Source: Mesorhizobium sp. (lineage in GTDB: Bacteria; Pseudomonadota; Alphaproteobacteria; Rhizobiales; Rhizobiaceae). From it: 64,000 bases of DNA. The position numbers and the translations under genes are program-made. Below, in pieces: positions 27,906-35,769 of this stretch. A model generated the notes under the pieces. It had not been told where the DNA came from, ran no database searches, and saw nothing but the letters and a program-made list of their open reading frames with translations. The stretch lies in NCBI GenBank assembly GCA_004020315.1, contig SAQG01000010.1:1-64000 (forward strand), in the 5' to 3' direction. How positions within the stretch are numbered: position 1 is the first letter of the stretch; the number at the start of each line of letters is the position of its first letter.

Positions 27906-28224
27906 AGGGCGGCGAAAGGTCCGAAACCCGCCTTAAATCAGAAGGCATGTCGAAGCGTTCGCCAAGGTCGGGCGGATATAAGGTTGGGACGCCAAGCCTG
28001 TCAAGCATCGATGCAGCCGGTCTGCCGCCACATTCTATCGCATCCTGTCGCATCGCGAAGCTTCACGGTCTTGGAGACGCGTACTTGGTGCGTCCAGGCG
28101 GACGCACGTCGCTCTGATGGCCGAAAAGCTTTGTCGGGCAGATAATTGGGCACAGAAATGCCGGGGTTGAGTTCGGCGGGGCGCGCCGCTATGTCTCGGC
28201 CACGAAATTCTAGAGTTGGAATTG
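27906..28224. other. 319-base gap with one dispersed hairpin repeat
   Basis: Space between the tRNA and the Gfo/Idh gene. Apart from the hairpin repeat at 28075-28116 and probable promoters for the flanking genes, I see nothing. Confidence 0.4.
28075..28116. repeat. Dispersed palindromic repeat, copy A
   Basis: Hairpin with perfect stem GTGCGTCC (28088-28095), loop AGGC, GGACGCAC (28100-28107), flanked by GCGTACTTG on the left and GTCGCTCT on the right. A second copy with the same plan is at 38656-38695, so this is a small mobile or structural intergenic repeat. Confidence 0.6.
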
Positions 28225-29190
28225 ATGAAACCGCGCATTGCAGTCCTCGGTTGCGGATACTGGGGCAGCAACCACATCCGCACCCTCAAGGCGCTCGGCG
28301 CGCTGCACGCGGTCTCGGACGTCAACCCTGCCCGCGCCGAAGGCTTCGCCAGTGAGCAGGATTGCCTGGCGATCGAGCCGGAGGCGCTGTTTGTCCGCGG
28401 TGACGTCGATGCCATCGTCATGGCGCTGCCGCCGCAATTCCACGCCGATATGGCGGTGCGCGCCGTCCAGGGCGGCAAGGACGTGCTGGTGGAGAAGCCG
28501 ATCGCGCTGACGGTGGCCGATGCCGAGCGATCGGTGAAGGCGGCGGCCGACAATGGCCGCGTCTTCATGGTCGGCCATGTGCTGCGCTTTCATCCAGCCT
28601 TCGAGACGTTGAAGGCGCTGATCGACAATGGCGAGCTCGGCGAGGTCCGCTATATCCACTCGCACCGGCTCGGGCTCGGCAAGTTCCACACCGAGAACGA
28701 CGCGCTGTGGGATCTCGCGCCGCACGACCTGTCGATGATCCTGGCCATCACCGGCACGGAACCGATCGAGGTGCGCGGCGAGGGGGCAGCGCTCCTCGAC
28801 AACCTCAGCGATTTCGCGCATCTGCACATGCGCTTTCCCAACGGTCTGCGCAGCCATCTCTTCGCGTCGCGGCTCAATCCCTACCGCGAACGGCGGCTGA
28901 CCGTGGTCGGCACCAAGGCGATGGCGGTGTTCGACGATGTCGAGCCGTGGGAGCGCAAGCTCGCCGTCTACCGCCATGCGGTATGGCAAGACAGCGGCCA
29001 ATGGGCCTTCACCACCAACGAACCGTCCTATGTGCCGGTGGGCGAGGGCATGCCGCTGACGCGAGAGCTCGAGCATTTCATTCAGTGCATCGAGACGCGG
29101 GCAGAACCGCGTACCAGCGGCGAGGAAGCCATCAGGGTGCTGCGCATTCTGACGGCTGGCACGGTTACCCACACCGGGTCGTCTTCCTGA
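28225..29190 (+). CDS. Gfo/Idh/MocA-family oxidoreductase
   Basis: A 321-residue NAD(P)-dependent dehydrogenase: Rossmann start KPRIAVLGCGYWGSNHIRTL, EKP motif in VLVEKPIALTV, and second-domain signature LWDLAPHDLSMIL. Length is normal for sugar-nucleotide or UDP-sugar 3-dehydrogenase-type members (for example the WlbA/GnnA type), which begin this way, so a role in surface-polysaccharide precursor synthesis is possible. The ATG at 28225 has GGAA nearby; a TTG three codons earlier is the alternative. It is monocistronic and converges on mnmA. Confidence 0.85.
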   Translation: MKPRIAVLGCGYWGSNHIRTLKALGALHAVSDVNPARAEGFASEQDCLAIEPEALFVRGDVDAIVMALPPQFHADMAVRAVQGGKDVLVEKPIALTVADAERSVKAAADNGRVFMVGHVLRFHPAFETLKALIDNGELGEVRYIHSHRLGLGKFHTENDALWDLAPHDLSMILAITGTEPIEVRGEGAALLDNLSDFAHLHMRFPNGLRSHLFASRLNPYRERRLTVVGTKAMAVFDDVEPWERKLAVYRHAVWQDSGQWAFTTNEPSYVPVGEGMPLTRELEHFIQCIETRAEPRTSGEEAIRVLRILTAGTVTHTGSSS

Positions 29191-29213
29191 GACAAAGTGC
29201 TGCCGCAGAGCCT

Positions 29214-29240
29214 GATGATCCCGATAGAAACGGGATCATC
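29214..29240. terminator. Hairpin between convergent genes
   Basis: GATGATCCCG (29214-29223), 7-base loop, CGGGATCATC (29231-29240): a perfect 10-bp stem in the 52-base space between two convergent genes. It lacks a T-run on either strand but is placed as a bidirectional terminator; it could also be an intergenic repeat. Confidence 0.5.
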
Positions 29241-29242
29241 GT

Positions 29243-30430
29243 CTATTCGGCGGGAACCTGCGCCGGGGCCGCCAGCCGCGTCAGCATCGCCTCGGCCTCG
29301 GCGCCGCGCTCGGAGCGCTCGATGAAGCCGCCGCCGAACACGCGGGCCTCGTTGCCGTCGTCGGAATAGAGCACGCAGGCCTGGCCGGGCGCGATACCGG
29401 ACTCGCCGTCGACCAGTTCCACCGAAGTGATGCCGGCGTTGTGATGCAGCACCGCTGGGCGCGGCGGGCGCGTCGAGCGGACCTTGGCGAAAAGCTCCAG
29501 CCCGGCCGCCGGAATATCTGACAGTGCAGTGTCGCCCAGCCAGTTCATGTCGCGCAAATAGATCTTGTGCGTTTCCAGCGCCTCGCGCGGGCCAACGACG
29601 ACGCGGGCCCGGTCGGCGTCAAGATGGACGACGTAGAGCGGCTCGCCCGAGGCGATCCCGATGCCGCGGCGCTGACCGATGGTGTAGCGCAAAATGCCTT
29701 CATGGCGGCCGAGCACGCGGCCGTCGATATGGACGATGTCGCCCGGATTGGCAGCAGTCGGCTTCAGCTTGGCGATGATGTCGGAATATTTACCCTGCGG
29801 TACGAAGCAGATGTCCTGGCTGTCCTGCTTGGCGGCGACCGTCAGCCCCATTTCCTCGGCGATCGCGCGAACCTGCGGCTTCGACAGGCCGCCGAGCGGA
29901 AAGCGCAGGTAGTCGATCTGCGCCTGTGTGGTGGCGAACAGGAAATAGCTCTGGTCGCGGTCCGCGTCGACCGGCCGGTGCAGTGCGCGATGGGCGCCGT
30001 TGGCGCCGGAGCGTATGTAATGGCCGGTGGCCAGCGCGTCGGCGCCGAGCTCCTTCGCGGTCGCCAGGAGGTCGGCGAATTTCACCGTCTGGTTGCAGGA
30101 AACGCAAGGGATCGGCGTTTCGCCGGCGACATAGCTCTCGGCGAAGGGATCGATCACCGCCTTGCGGAAGCGCTCCTCGTAATTGAGCACATAATGCGGA
30201 ATGCCGAGCGTCTCGGAGACGCGGCGGGCATCGTCGATGTCCTGGCCGGCGCAGCACGAGCCGGTGCGGTGCGTTGCCGCGCCATGGTCGTAGAGCTGCA
30301 GCGTGACGCCGACGACATCATAGCCTTCATGCTTCAAAAGGCCGGCAACGACCGACGAATCGACGCCGCCCGACATGGCAACAACGATGCGGGTATCTTC
30401 TGGGCGTCCGGGAAGGTCGAGGCTGTTCAT
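29243..30430 (-). CDS. mnmA: tRNA-specific 2-thiouridylase MnmA
   Basis: A 395-residue enzyme that transfers sulfur to the wobble uridine (U34) of tRNA-Lys, -Glu and -Gln. It has a PP-loop [20 protein letters not shown] at about 20, the first catalytic Cys in [15 protein letters not shown] and the second in [13 protein letters not shown]. The C-terminal barrel domain is normal. I chose the ATG at 30430 because it gives the usual N-terminus; the longer frame adds poorly coding residues. It is a stand-alone housekeeping gene. Confidence 0.95.
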   Translation of the reverse strand: MNSLDLPGRPEDTRIVVAMSGGVDSSVVAGLLKHEGYDVVGVTLQLYDHGAATHRTGSCCAGQDIDDARRVSETLGIPHYVLNYEERFRKAVIDPFAESYVAGETPIPCVSCNQTVKFADLLATAKELGADALATGHYIRSGANGAHRALHRPVDADRDQSYFLFATTQAQIDYLRFPLGGLSKPQVRAIAEEMGLTVAAKQDSQDICFVPQGKYSDIIAKLKPTAANPGDIVHIDGRVLGRHEGILRYTIGQRRGIGIASGEPLYVVHLDADRARVVVGPREALETHKIYLRDMNWLGDTALSDIPAAGLELFAKVRSTRPPRPAVLHHNAGITSVELVDGESGIAPGQACVLYSDDGNEARVFGGGFIERSERGAEAEAMLTRLAAPAQVPAE

Positions 30431-30632
30431 GGTTCTTTCGTTCTGCACGGCGCCCTGGATGACGGCGCTTGAATGCCAATGGCCGGAATATAGGTCAAGC
30501 TTTCCGGGTGCGCCAGCTTCGCGAACCGGCCGATTTTTTCGAATGGATTCGGCGCTTGCGGGCAGATGCCTCAAATGCCGACGAAAAGACTAACGCGGCG
30601 TTCATGATCCTTACCTAGCTATTAGGGTTCGC

Positions 30633-30647
30633 TTAGGCAATTTTTAA
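30633..30647 (+). promoter_or_regulatory. Candidate CtrA box upstream of sciP
   Basis: TTAG-GCAATTT-TTAA matches the CtrA consensus TTAA-N7-TTAA with one mismatch, 57 bases before the sciP start. In Caulobacter, sciP is activated by CtrA. Confidence 0.4.
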
Positions 30648-30703
30648 AGCTGTGGCGGTAATGTGGTGGGGATTGGGTCTTTGAGTTTTTAGTAGAGAGT
30701 ACG

Positions 30704-30979
30704 ATGACCGATCTTGTTAGACCGCGCGTCAAATATGTTATCGGGCCTGACGGCAGCCCCCTTACGATTGCCGATCTGCCGCCGACGAACACACGTCGCT
30801 GGGTTATCCGGCGCAAGGCCGAAGTGGTGGCGGCGGTGCGCGGCGGGCTTCTGAGCCTCGAAGAGGCATGCCAGCGCTATAAGCTGACCACCGAGGAATT
30901 CCTGTCCTGGCAAGCGTCGATAGACGAATATGGCCTTGCCGGGCTGCGCACCACGCGCATCCAGCAATATCGGCATTAA
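30704..30979 (+). CDS. sciP: SciP (DUF1153), CtrA-inhibiting cell-cycle regulator
   Basis: A 91-residue protein that is diagnostic of alphaproteobacteria. It carries the conserved DUF1153 pattern: VKYVIGPDGSPLTIADLPP, then RWVIRRKAEVVAAVRGGLLS (helix-turn-helix) and EEACQRYKLTTEEFLSW. In Caulobacter SciP binds CtrA and blocks activation of CtrA targets in swarmer cells. The ATG at 30704 starts the conserved region. A candidate CtrA box lies just upstream, and a strong terminator follows. The ctrA gene is 2.4 kb away. Confidence 0.95.
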   Translation: MTDLVRPRVKYVIGPDGSPLTIADLPPTNTRRWVIRRKAEVVAAVRGGLLSLEEACQRYKLTTEEFLSWQASIDEYGLAGLRTTRIQQYRH

Positions 30980-30997
30980 GGCTGGTTTGAAGAAGAC

Positions 30998-31030
30998 AAG
31001 GGCGCGGAACTCCGCGCCCTTTCTGTTTTG
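30998..31030 (+). terminator. Intrinsic terminator of sciP
   Basis: Stem GGGCGCGG / CCGCGCCC around AACT, followed by TTTCTGTTTT. This is a strong GC stem with a T-rich tail, 18 bases after the sciP stop. Confidence 0.85.
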
Positions 31031-31049
31031 CCGAACGATTTTCTCCGGT

Positions 31050-31976
31050 TTAGATCGCCAGCACCACCTTGCCGATCGGCCTGGTGGCGAGGAAGGCATG
31101 GGCGGCACCAGCCTGTTCGAGCGGAAAGGGCCTTGCCACGTGGACGGCAAGTTTTTTCGCTTCGATAAGCTTGCCAAGTTCCACGAGGCCCGCGCGGTCG
31201 GGCTCGACGGACATCCTCTCGACGCGGATATTGTGCACCCTGGCTTCCGCCCTGGTCGCATCGCTGACGTCGAGCAAGGACACCAGCACGCCGCCGGCCT
31301 TGAGAACCTTCAGCGAACGCTGCGCATGGTCGCCGCCAAAAGTGTCCAGGACGAGGTCGATGTCACGGGCCTTGTCGACGAAATCGTCCTTTGTGTAGTC
31401 GATCACTTCGTCGGCTCCCAGCGAGCGGACGAAACCGAGCTTTTTCGGACTGGCGGTGGCGAGTACATGAGCGCCGCACGCCTTGGCGATCTGCACCGCC
31501 AGATGTCCGACGCCACCAGCCGCCGCGTGGATCAGCACGCGCTGACCCTGTTTGAGCCCGCCATGGCGAATGAGAGCCTGCCAGGCCGTCAGGCCGGCCA
31601 GCGGCAGTGCCGCGGCGTGCACGTGATCGATGCCTTTCGGCTTCGGCGCGATCTCCTCCGCCGGGACAGCGGCCAGTTCGGCATAGGCTGCCGCCTGCTT
31701 GGGAAAGCGCGGCATCCCGAACACGGCATCGCCGACGTTGAGATCGGTCACGCCAAACCCCAGCGCCTCGACGGTTCCCGAAATATCCCATCCGAGGATG
31801 AATGGCGGCTCGCCGAGCAGAGGATAGCGGCCGGCGCGGACTGCGCCATCGACCGGATTGATGCCAGCGGCGCCGATGCGGACAAGCACCTCGCCGGCCT
31901 TGGGCGAAGGTGTGGGACGATCGGCGATGACGAGGACGTCGGGTCCGCCGACTGAATTCTGGATAACGGCACGCAT
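31050..31976 (-). CDS. Zinc-type alcohol dehydrogenase/quinone oxidoreductase
   Basis: A 308-residue MDR-superfamily NADPH-dependent reductase. It has the N-terminal GroES-like domain (GEVLVRIGAAGINPVDGAVR) and the nucleotide-binding motif VLIHAAAGGVGHLAVQIAKA (about 145-165). The structural zinc cysteines of true alcohol dehydrogenases are missing, so a quinone or enal reductase is likely. AGGAGA precedes the ATG at 31976. It is divergent from an HxlR regulator gene, which is the usual arrangement for electrophile- or quinone-responsive control. Confidence 0.88.
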   Translation of the reverse strand: MRAVIQNSVGGPDVLVIADRPTPSPKAGEVLVRIGAAGINPVDGAVRAGRYPLLGEPPFILGWDISGTVEALGFGVTDLNVGDAVFGMPRFPKQAAAYAELAAVPAEEIAPKPKGIDHVHAAALPLAGLTAWQALIRHGGLKQGQRVLIHAAAGGVGHLAVQIAKACGAHVLATASPKKLGFVRSLGADEVIDYTKDDFVDKARDIDLVLDTFGGDHAQRSLKVLKAGGVLVSLLDVSDATRAEARVHNIRVERMSVEPDRAGLVELGKLIEAKKLAVHVARPFPLEQAGAAHAFLATRPIGKVVLAI

Positions 31977-32027
31977 GTGGTCTCCTGCTGGTTGATGCAC
32001 CACTATCAATTGGAGAGTTACATCCTC

Positions 32028-32056
32028 TTGTCTAGTATGTACCTTTTTGATATATA
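32028..32056 (+). promoter_or_regulatory. Candidate promoter of the HxlR gene
   Basis: TTGTCT (32028-32033), exactly 17 bases, then TATATA (32051-32056). With a start about 7 bases after the -10, the mRNA would begin next to the ATG at 32065, so it would be leaderless or nearly so. No ribosome binding site is visible before that ATG, which fits. Confidence 0.45.
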
Positions 32057-32064
32057 GTTACCTC

Positions 32065-32457
32065 ATGGATAGTGATGACCAGTCACCTTTCGGCTATGAT
32101 GCGTTCCGGCGGACGTGCCCTTCGCACACCGTGCTTGAAATGCTCGCCAGCAAATGGGTCTATCTGGTGGTCTGCGCGTTGCGCCGGGGCCGGCTGCGCA
32201 ACGGCGAACTGGCACGCAAGCTCGAAGGCATCACCCCGAAGATGCTGACGCAGACGCTGCGCGTCCTTGAACGCGATGGCCTGGTGCGGCGCGAAGTGTT
32301 TCCGGTAATCCCGCCGCGGGTCGAATACGAGTTGACCGAACTCGGCCAGAACCTGGCGGGCCTGCTCAATCAGATAAGGTCCTGGTCGGAACAGCATGCG
32401 CCCGACATCAAGGACGCCCGCGCTCGGGCGGAACATGGCAGGGATTTGGTAGCGTAA
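32065..32457 (+). CDS. HxlR-family transcriptional regulator
   Basis: A 130-residue winged-helix regulator: CPSHTVLEMLASKWVYLVVC then GELARKLEGITPKMLTQTLR and the wing VFPVIPPRVEYELTELG. One conserved N-terminal Cys (RTCPS) is the thiol that many HxlR members use to sense quinones or aldehydes. It is divergent from the quinone oxidoreductase gene across 88 bases and probably represses both. Confidence 0.9.
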   Translation: MDSDDQSPFGYDAFRRTCPSHTVLEMLASKWVYLVVCALRRGRLRNGELARKLEGITPKMLTQTLRVLERDGLVRREVFPVIPPRVEYELTELGQNLAGLLNQIRSWSEQHAPDIKDARARAEHGRDLVA

Positions 32458-32530
32458 CCTTGTCGCTGCTCGACCAATGAGCGGTGGCCGCCCTGCTCGC
32501 TGGGCATCGATTGGCCTTAGGGCCTTGTTT

Positions 32531-32908
32531 TCAGCCGATCATGGCGCTGCGGCCGCCGGTCTCGGCGTCGCGGATCTTGGTGTCGCGTGATTCGAGCATT
32601 TCTGCTTTGGAAAGCTCCGCTTCGGCTTCGCCGAGCAGTGATTCGGCAACGCTTCGCTGCTGGGCGAGGTCGCTTTGCGAATTTCTGAGATTGTCGCGGC
32701 GCAGGCGCGCTGCTTTGGCGAAGGTCGGATAGGCAAAATGGTTGATGTCGGTGATGCCGGCTTTCTTTTCCTCGGCAGTGATCTGGAGCTCCAGTTCGAC
32801 AGCCATGCGCTCGAATTCGGCGATCATCATGTCGAGTTGCAGCAACTGCCGCCGCTTCTCGTTCACCTGAAACCGCTTCAGCCGAACGAGGTTTTCACGT
32901 GACTTCAT
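32531..32908 (-). CDS. fliJ: Flagellar export chaperone FliJ family protein
   Basis: A 125-residue, almost entirely helical protein with coiled-coil pattern: ENLVRLKRFQVNEKRRQLLQ, IAEFERMAVELELQITAEEK and LAQQRSVAESLLGEAEAELS. Length and composition fit FliJ, the flagellar export stalk protein. AGGAGT precedes the ATG at 32908. In alphaproteobacteria a fliJ gene commonly sits beside ctrA, divergently, as here. No other flagellar gene is in the window. Confidence 0.75.
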   Translation of the reverse strand: MKSRENLVRLKRFQVNEKRRQLLQLDMMIAEFERMAVELELQITAEEKKAGITDINHFAYPTFAKAARLRRDNLRNSQSDLAQQRSVAESLLGEAEAELSKAEMLESRDTKIRDAETGGRSAMIG

Positions 32909-33358
32909 GATTCGGTACTCCTGGAAACGCACACCTGCACATATCGTCCAATCCACCTGCAAACTTAGGCTTCAACCCGTTTCCACCGGCTTTACCGGAA
33001 CTATGGGAAACAAATTCCTAAAGTTTTTTGCCGGCGGTAACCATTCGTTTACGGGCATTGTTAATCATACGGCTCAGGACTTAAGGCCGGGTAAAAATTC
33101 CGGCTCTCGATGCGGAAGCACGGCCAGCGAGTCCGAAGAGTCACTTAGTCTGGCTTATTAATGTTTTGCATTAGCGGTTTGGTTCTGTGATTCGCTATTA
33201 GATTCAACAAGGTGTAGAAAGGGGTTAAAAAATCTGATACCGTCAACGGCACGGAATTAGGTTTTGTTAACCATTCGATGGCAGCCTCTGCTCAGGCAAT
33301 CACTGCTCCGGTCCTGGACGGGTCGTGAAATGGTCCGGCAGCAGAAAAGGGGAATGAA
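32909..33358 (+). promoter_or_regulatory. ctrA upstream control region with GANTC cluster
   Basis: A 450-base gap between fliJ and ctrA. It contains four GANTC sites (33129-33133, 33138-33142, 33189-33193, 33201-33205) within 77 bases. The decamer TAACCATTCG appears twice (33038-33047 and 33268-33277), the second as part of TTAACCAT, a CtrA half-site. In Caulobacter the ctrA P1 promoter is controlled by CcrM methylation at GANTC, GcrA and CtrA itself, and this layout suggests the same logic. Confidence 0.65.
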
Positions 33359-34054
33359 ATGCGTGTTCTGCTGATAGAAGATGACAGTGCAACCGCACAG
33401 AGCATCGAGCTGATGCTGAAATCGGAAAGTTTCAATGTCTATACGACCGATCTTGGCGAAGAAGGTGTCGACCTCGGTAAGCTCTACGACTACGACATCA
33501 TCCTTCTCGATCTCAATCTCCCCGACATGTCGGGATACGAGGTCTTGAGAACACTTCGCCTCTCCAAAGTGAAGACGCCGATCCTTATCCTCTCCGGCAT
33601 GGCCGGCATCGAGGACAAGGTACGCGGCCTCGGCTTCGGCGCAGACGACTATATGACCAAGCCGTTCCACAAGGACGAACTGGTCGCCCGTATCCACGCC
33701 ATCGTGCGGCGTTCCAAGGGCCATGCCCAGTCGGTCATCACCACCGGCGACCTGGTGGTCAATCTCGATGCCAAGACGGTTGAAGTCGGCGGCCAGCGCG
33801 TGCATCTGACCGGCAAAGAGTACCAGATGCTGGAGCTGCTCTCGCTGCGCAAGGGCACTACGCTCACGAAGGAAATGTTCCTCAACCACCTTTACGGCGG
33901 GATGGACGAACCGGAGCTCAAGATCATCGACGTCTTCATCTGCAAGCTGCGCAAGAAGCTCGACGCTGCTTCCGGCGGCCAGAACTACATCGAGACGGTT
34001 TGGGGTCGCGGCTACGTGCTGCGCGAGCCGGAAGATATTCGCGTCAGCGCCTGA
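33359..34054 (+). CDS. ctrA: CtrA, master cell-cycle response regulator
   Basis: A 231-residue OmpR-type response regulator: receiver domain [18 protein letters not shown] with phospho-acceptor Asp in [17 protein letters not shown] (D51) and Lys in DDYMTKPF; C-terminal winged helix [18 protein letters not shown] and [14 protein letters not shown]. The N-terminus and DNA-binding helix are those of the very conserved alphaproteobacterial CtrA. It controls DNA replication, division, flagella and methylation genes. It is phosphorylated through CckA and ChpT, and chpT is 0.7 kb downstream. It ends at a UUCG hairpin. Confidence 0.97.
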   Translation: MRVLLIEDDSATAQSIELMLKSESFNVYTTDLGEEGVDLGKLYDYDIILLDLNLPDMSGYEVLRTLRLSKVKTPILILSGMAGIEDKVRGLGFGADDYMTKPFHKDELVARIHAIVRRSKGHAQSVITTGDLVVNLDAKTVEVGGQRVHLTGKEYQMLELLSLRKGTTLTKEMFLNHLYGGMDEPELKIIDVFICKLRKKLDAASGGQNYIETVWGRGYVLREPEDIRVSA

Positions 34055-34090
34055 ACTGACGACGCCGATCCGATCGATTTTTCCGACAAG

Positions 34091-34110
34091 AATCCGGCTT
34101 CGGCCGGATT
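34091..34110. terminator. UUCG-capped hairpin between ctrA and the convergent gene
   Basis: AATCCGGC, TTCG, GCCGGATT: a perfect 8-bp stem with a stable UUCG tetraloop, in the 62-base space between two convergent genes. It is AT at its ends and can act in both directions. Confidence 0.75.
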
Positions 34111-34116
34111 TGGCGT

Positions 34117-34539
34117 TTATGTCGCAGATATTGGAGCGCGATTTCCGGGGCCATGCGCCAGCGGCGGCGAATCAGGCTGAAAACTCAAGGTGCGGAAGCG
34201 CTCCAGAAGCTGCGGGCGAGTGAACGGCTTCAGCAGATAGCCTTGGGCGCCGGCGCGCTTTGCCCGCATGATCGAAGCGACGTCGACCTCAACCAGCGAA
34301 ATCAGGATCTGGGGCTGTATCGGACTTTCCATGGCGCGTACGCGGCGAATGACGTCCTCCGCCTGCATGTCCTGCAAGGCGCCGTCGACAATGATGATAT
34401 CGGGCATGTCGGCAGTGCACATCTCGACCGCATCAAGCCCGTTAGCAGCTTCGATGACCAGCATGTCGGAACCGCCCAGGATGCGCTTGGCAACCCTCCT
34501 GATGACACTCGAATCGTCGATGAACATGCAGCGTTTCAT
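34117..34539 (-). CDS. Single-domain response regulator (CheY-like)
   Basis: A 140-residue receiver domain: MKRCMFIDDSSVIRRVAKR with the acidic pair, phospho-acceptor Asp in DIIIVDGALQDM (D53), and Lys in GYLLKPFTRPQLLERF. The C-terminus (PDSPPLAHGPGN) is a short unstructured tail without an output domain. It lies between ctrA and chpT, so it probably takes or removes phosphate in the CckA-ChpT-CtrA relay, but it is not obviously CpdR or DivK. It is convergent with ctrA. Confidence 0.87.
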   Translation of the reverse strand: MKRCMFIDDSSVIRRVAKRILGGSDMLVIEAANGLDAVEMCTADMPDIIIVDGALQDMQAEDVIRRVRAMESPIQPQILISLVEVDVASIMRAKRAGAQGYLLKPFTRPQLLERFRTLSFQPDSPPLAHGPGNRAPISAT

Positions 34540-34784
34540 TTCCGGGCCCTCTTTGCCATGCGGCAATCCGGCAGCGTCGCGGTACTGAAGGCACGGTAGG
34601 ATCAATCCGGTAAAGAAGCTGAAAAGCCAATAGGTAAAATTTTTGCAAGAACAGCTATGACGGAAACTTCTTGACCGATGCTTCGGCCGATCTAACCTGA
34701 AAGGTTCATTTGATTCGGCCGTGATGGCGCAGTAAATATCGCCTAAACAACGCTGGTCTGTTCTTTTTCAACCACTTAGTAATT

Positions 34785-35414
34785 TCACGCAGCCGAGAGA
34801 ACGATTTCTTCCGCGGTCGCGTGGATCGATATCGTCATGTTCGCCTCGCGCGCCAGAAGCAGCGTGTAGTAGGGCTGCACCGAATGCGCGTCGATCGGTT
34901 CTTCAGGCTTGTTGCCGGAATGGAGCTCCAGGAATTTGGGCGGCACACGCAGCATCGGACCGCTCGAGGCGAGCGCAAAGCGTGGTTCCGTGTCGAGGTT
35001 TTCAAGCGTGACCGTAAGCTTGCCGCCACGCGGAATGGCGGCGTTGGCGACGAGGATGAGATTGAGCAGCAGCTTTACCTTGTTCTTGGGCAGCAGCGCA
35101 CGGGTTCCATTCCAGACCAGTTCCGGCTTCTCGTTCTTCAAGAAGGCGATCGCAACGGCCTCGGCGTCCCCCGTGTCGATCATCATGCCGGCAGAACCGG
35201 CTGCGCCGAAGGCGATGCGGGCGAATTGCAGGCGGGCCGAAGCGTTTCTGGCGCTCTGGCGAATCAATTTCATGGCGTCTTCATCGGCGCCGCCTTCGTC
35301 GAGCAGCTCAAGCCCGTTGTTTATGGCGCCGACCGGCGAAATGATGTCGTGGCAGACCCGGCTGCACAAAAGCGCTGCGAGATCGGGTGCGGAAAGGGTG
35401 AAAAGCTCGGCCAT
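34785..35414 (-). CDS. chpT: ChpT histidine phosphotransferase
   Basis: A 209-residue HPt-like protein with a degenerate histidine-kinase fold. The phosphorylated His is in LLCSRVCHDIISPVGAINNG (about H22), followed by the dimerisation helices and a degenerate ATPase-like domain (NKVKLLLNLILVANAAIPRG). ChpT passes phosphate from CckA to CtrA and CpdR. The start at 35414 has AGGGAC upstream; the frame is open further upstream without a family match. Its proximity to ctrA and sciP is notable. Confidence 0.88.
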   Translation of the reverse strand: MAELFTLSAPDLAALLCSRVCHDIISPVGAINNGLELLDEGGADEDAMKLIRQSARNASARLQFARIAFGAAGSAGMMIDTGDAEAVAIAFLKNEKPELVWNGTRALLPKNKVKLLLNLILVANAAIPRGGKLTVTLENLDTEPRFALASSGPMLRVPPKFLELHSGNKPEEPIDAHSVQPYYTLLLAREANMTISIHATAEEIVLSAA

Positions 35415-35769
35415 CGGCGAAAGTCCCTGCAAAATTTCACTAGAAATAACCGGGCGATCAATGATCACGCCTGTCCACACGAATCACGCTCTCTCCCAAG
35501 GCCTACTGAATACACAGCGCCTGAGCGTGCAGCAACAAATCCGGAATCGTCGTTATCGAAAATAGTGTGTTCACGCAGGGTGCGGATACTGCGGGGCGAT
35601 GCGAAACCAGCTCGAAACCAGCCTTCTAACCGCCATCTTCATGTGAAAGCTTAATGGTTGAAAAAGGATTACGGCATAGTTTGCCCATAACAGTCATCCT
35701 TAACGGCCGCCAAAGAGCCGCACGGATGCGAGGCGTCGGCGAAAGTGCTCCCTGACGGAGATTGGAAGC
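35415..35769. other. 355-base gap upstream of chpT and the EipA-like gene
   Basis: A divergent promoter region. It contains one GAATC site (GANTC) close to chpT. I see no repeat, terminator or small gene that I can support. Confidence 0.35.
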
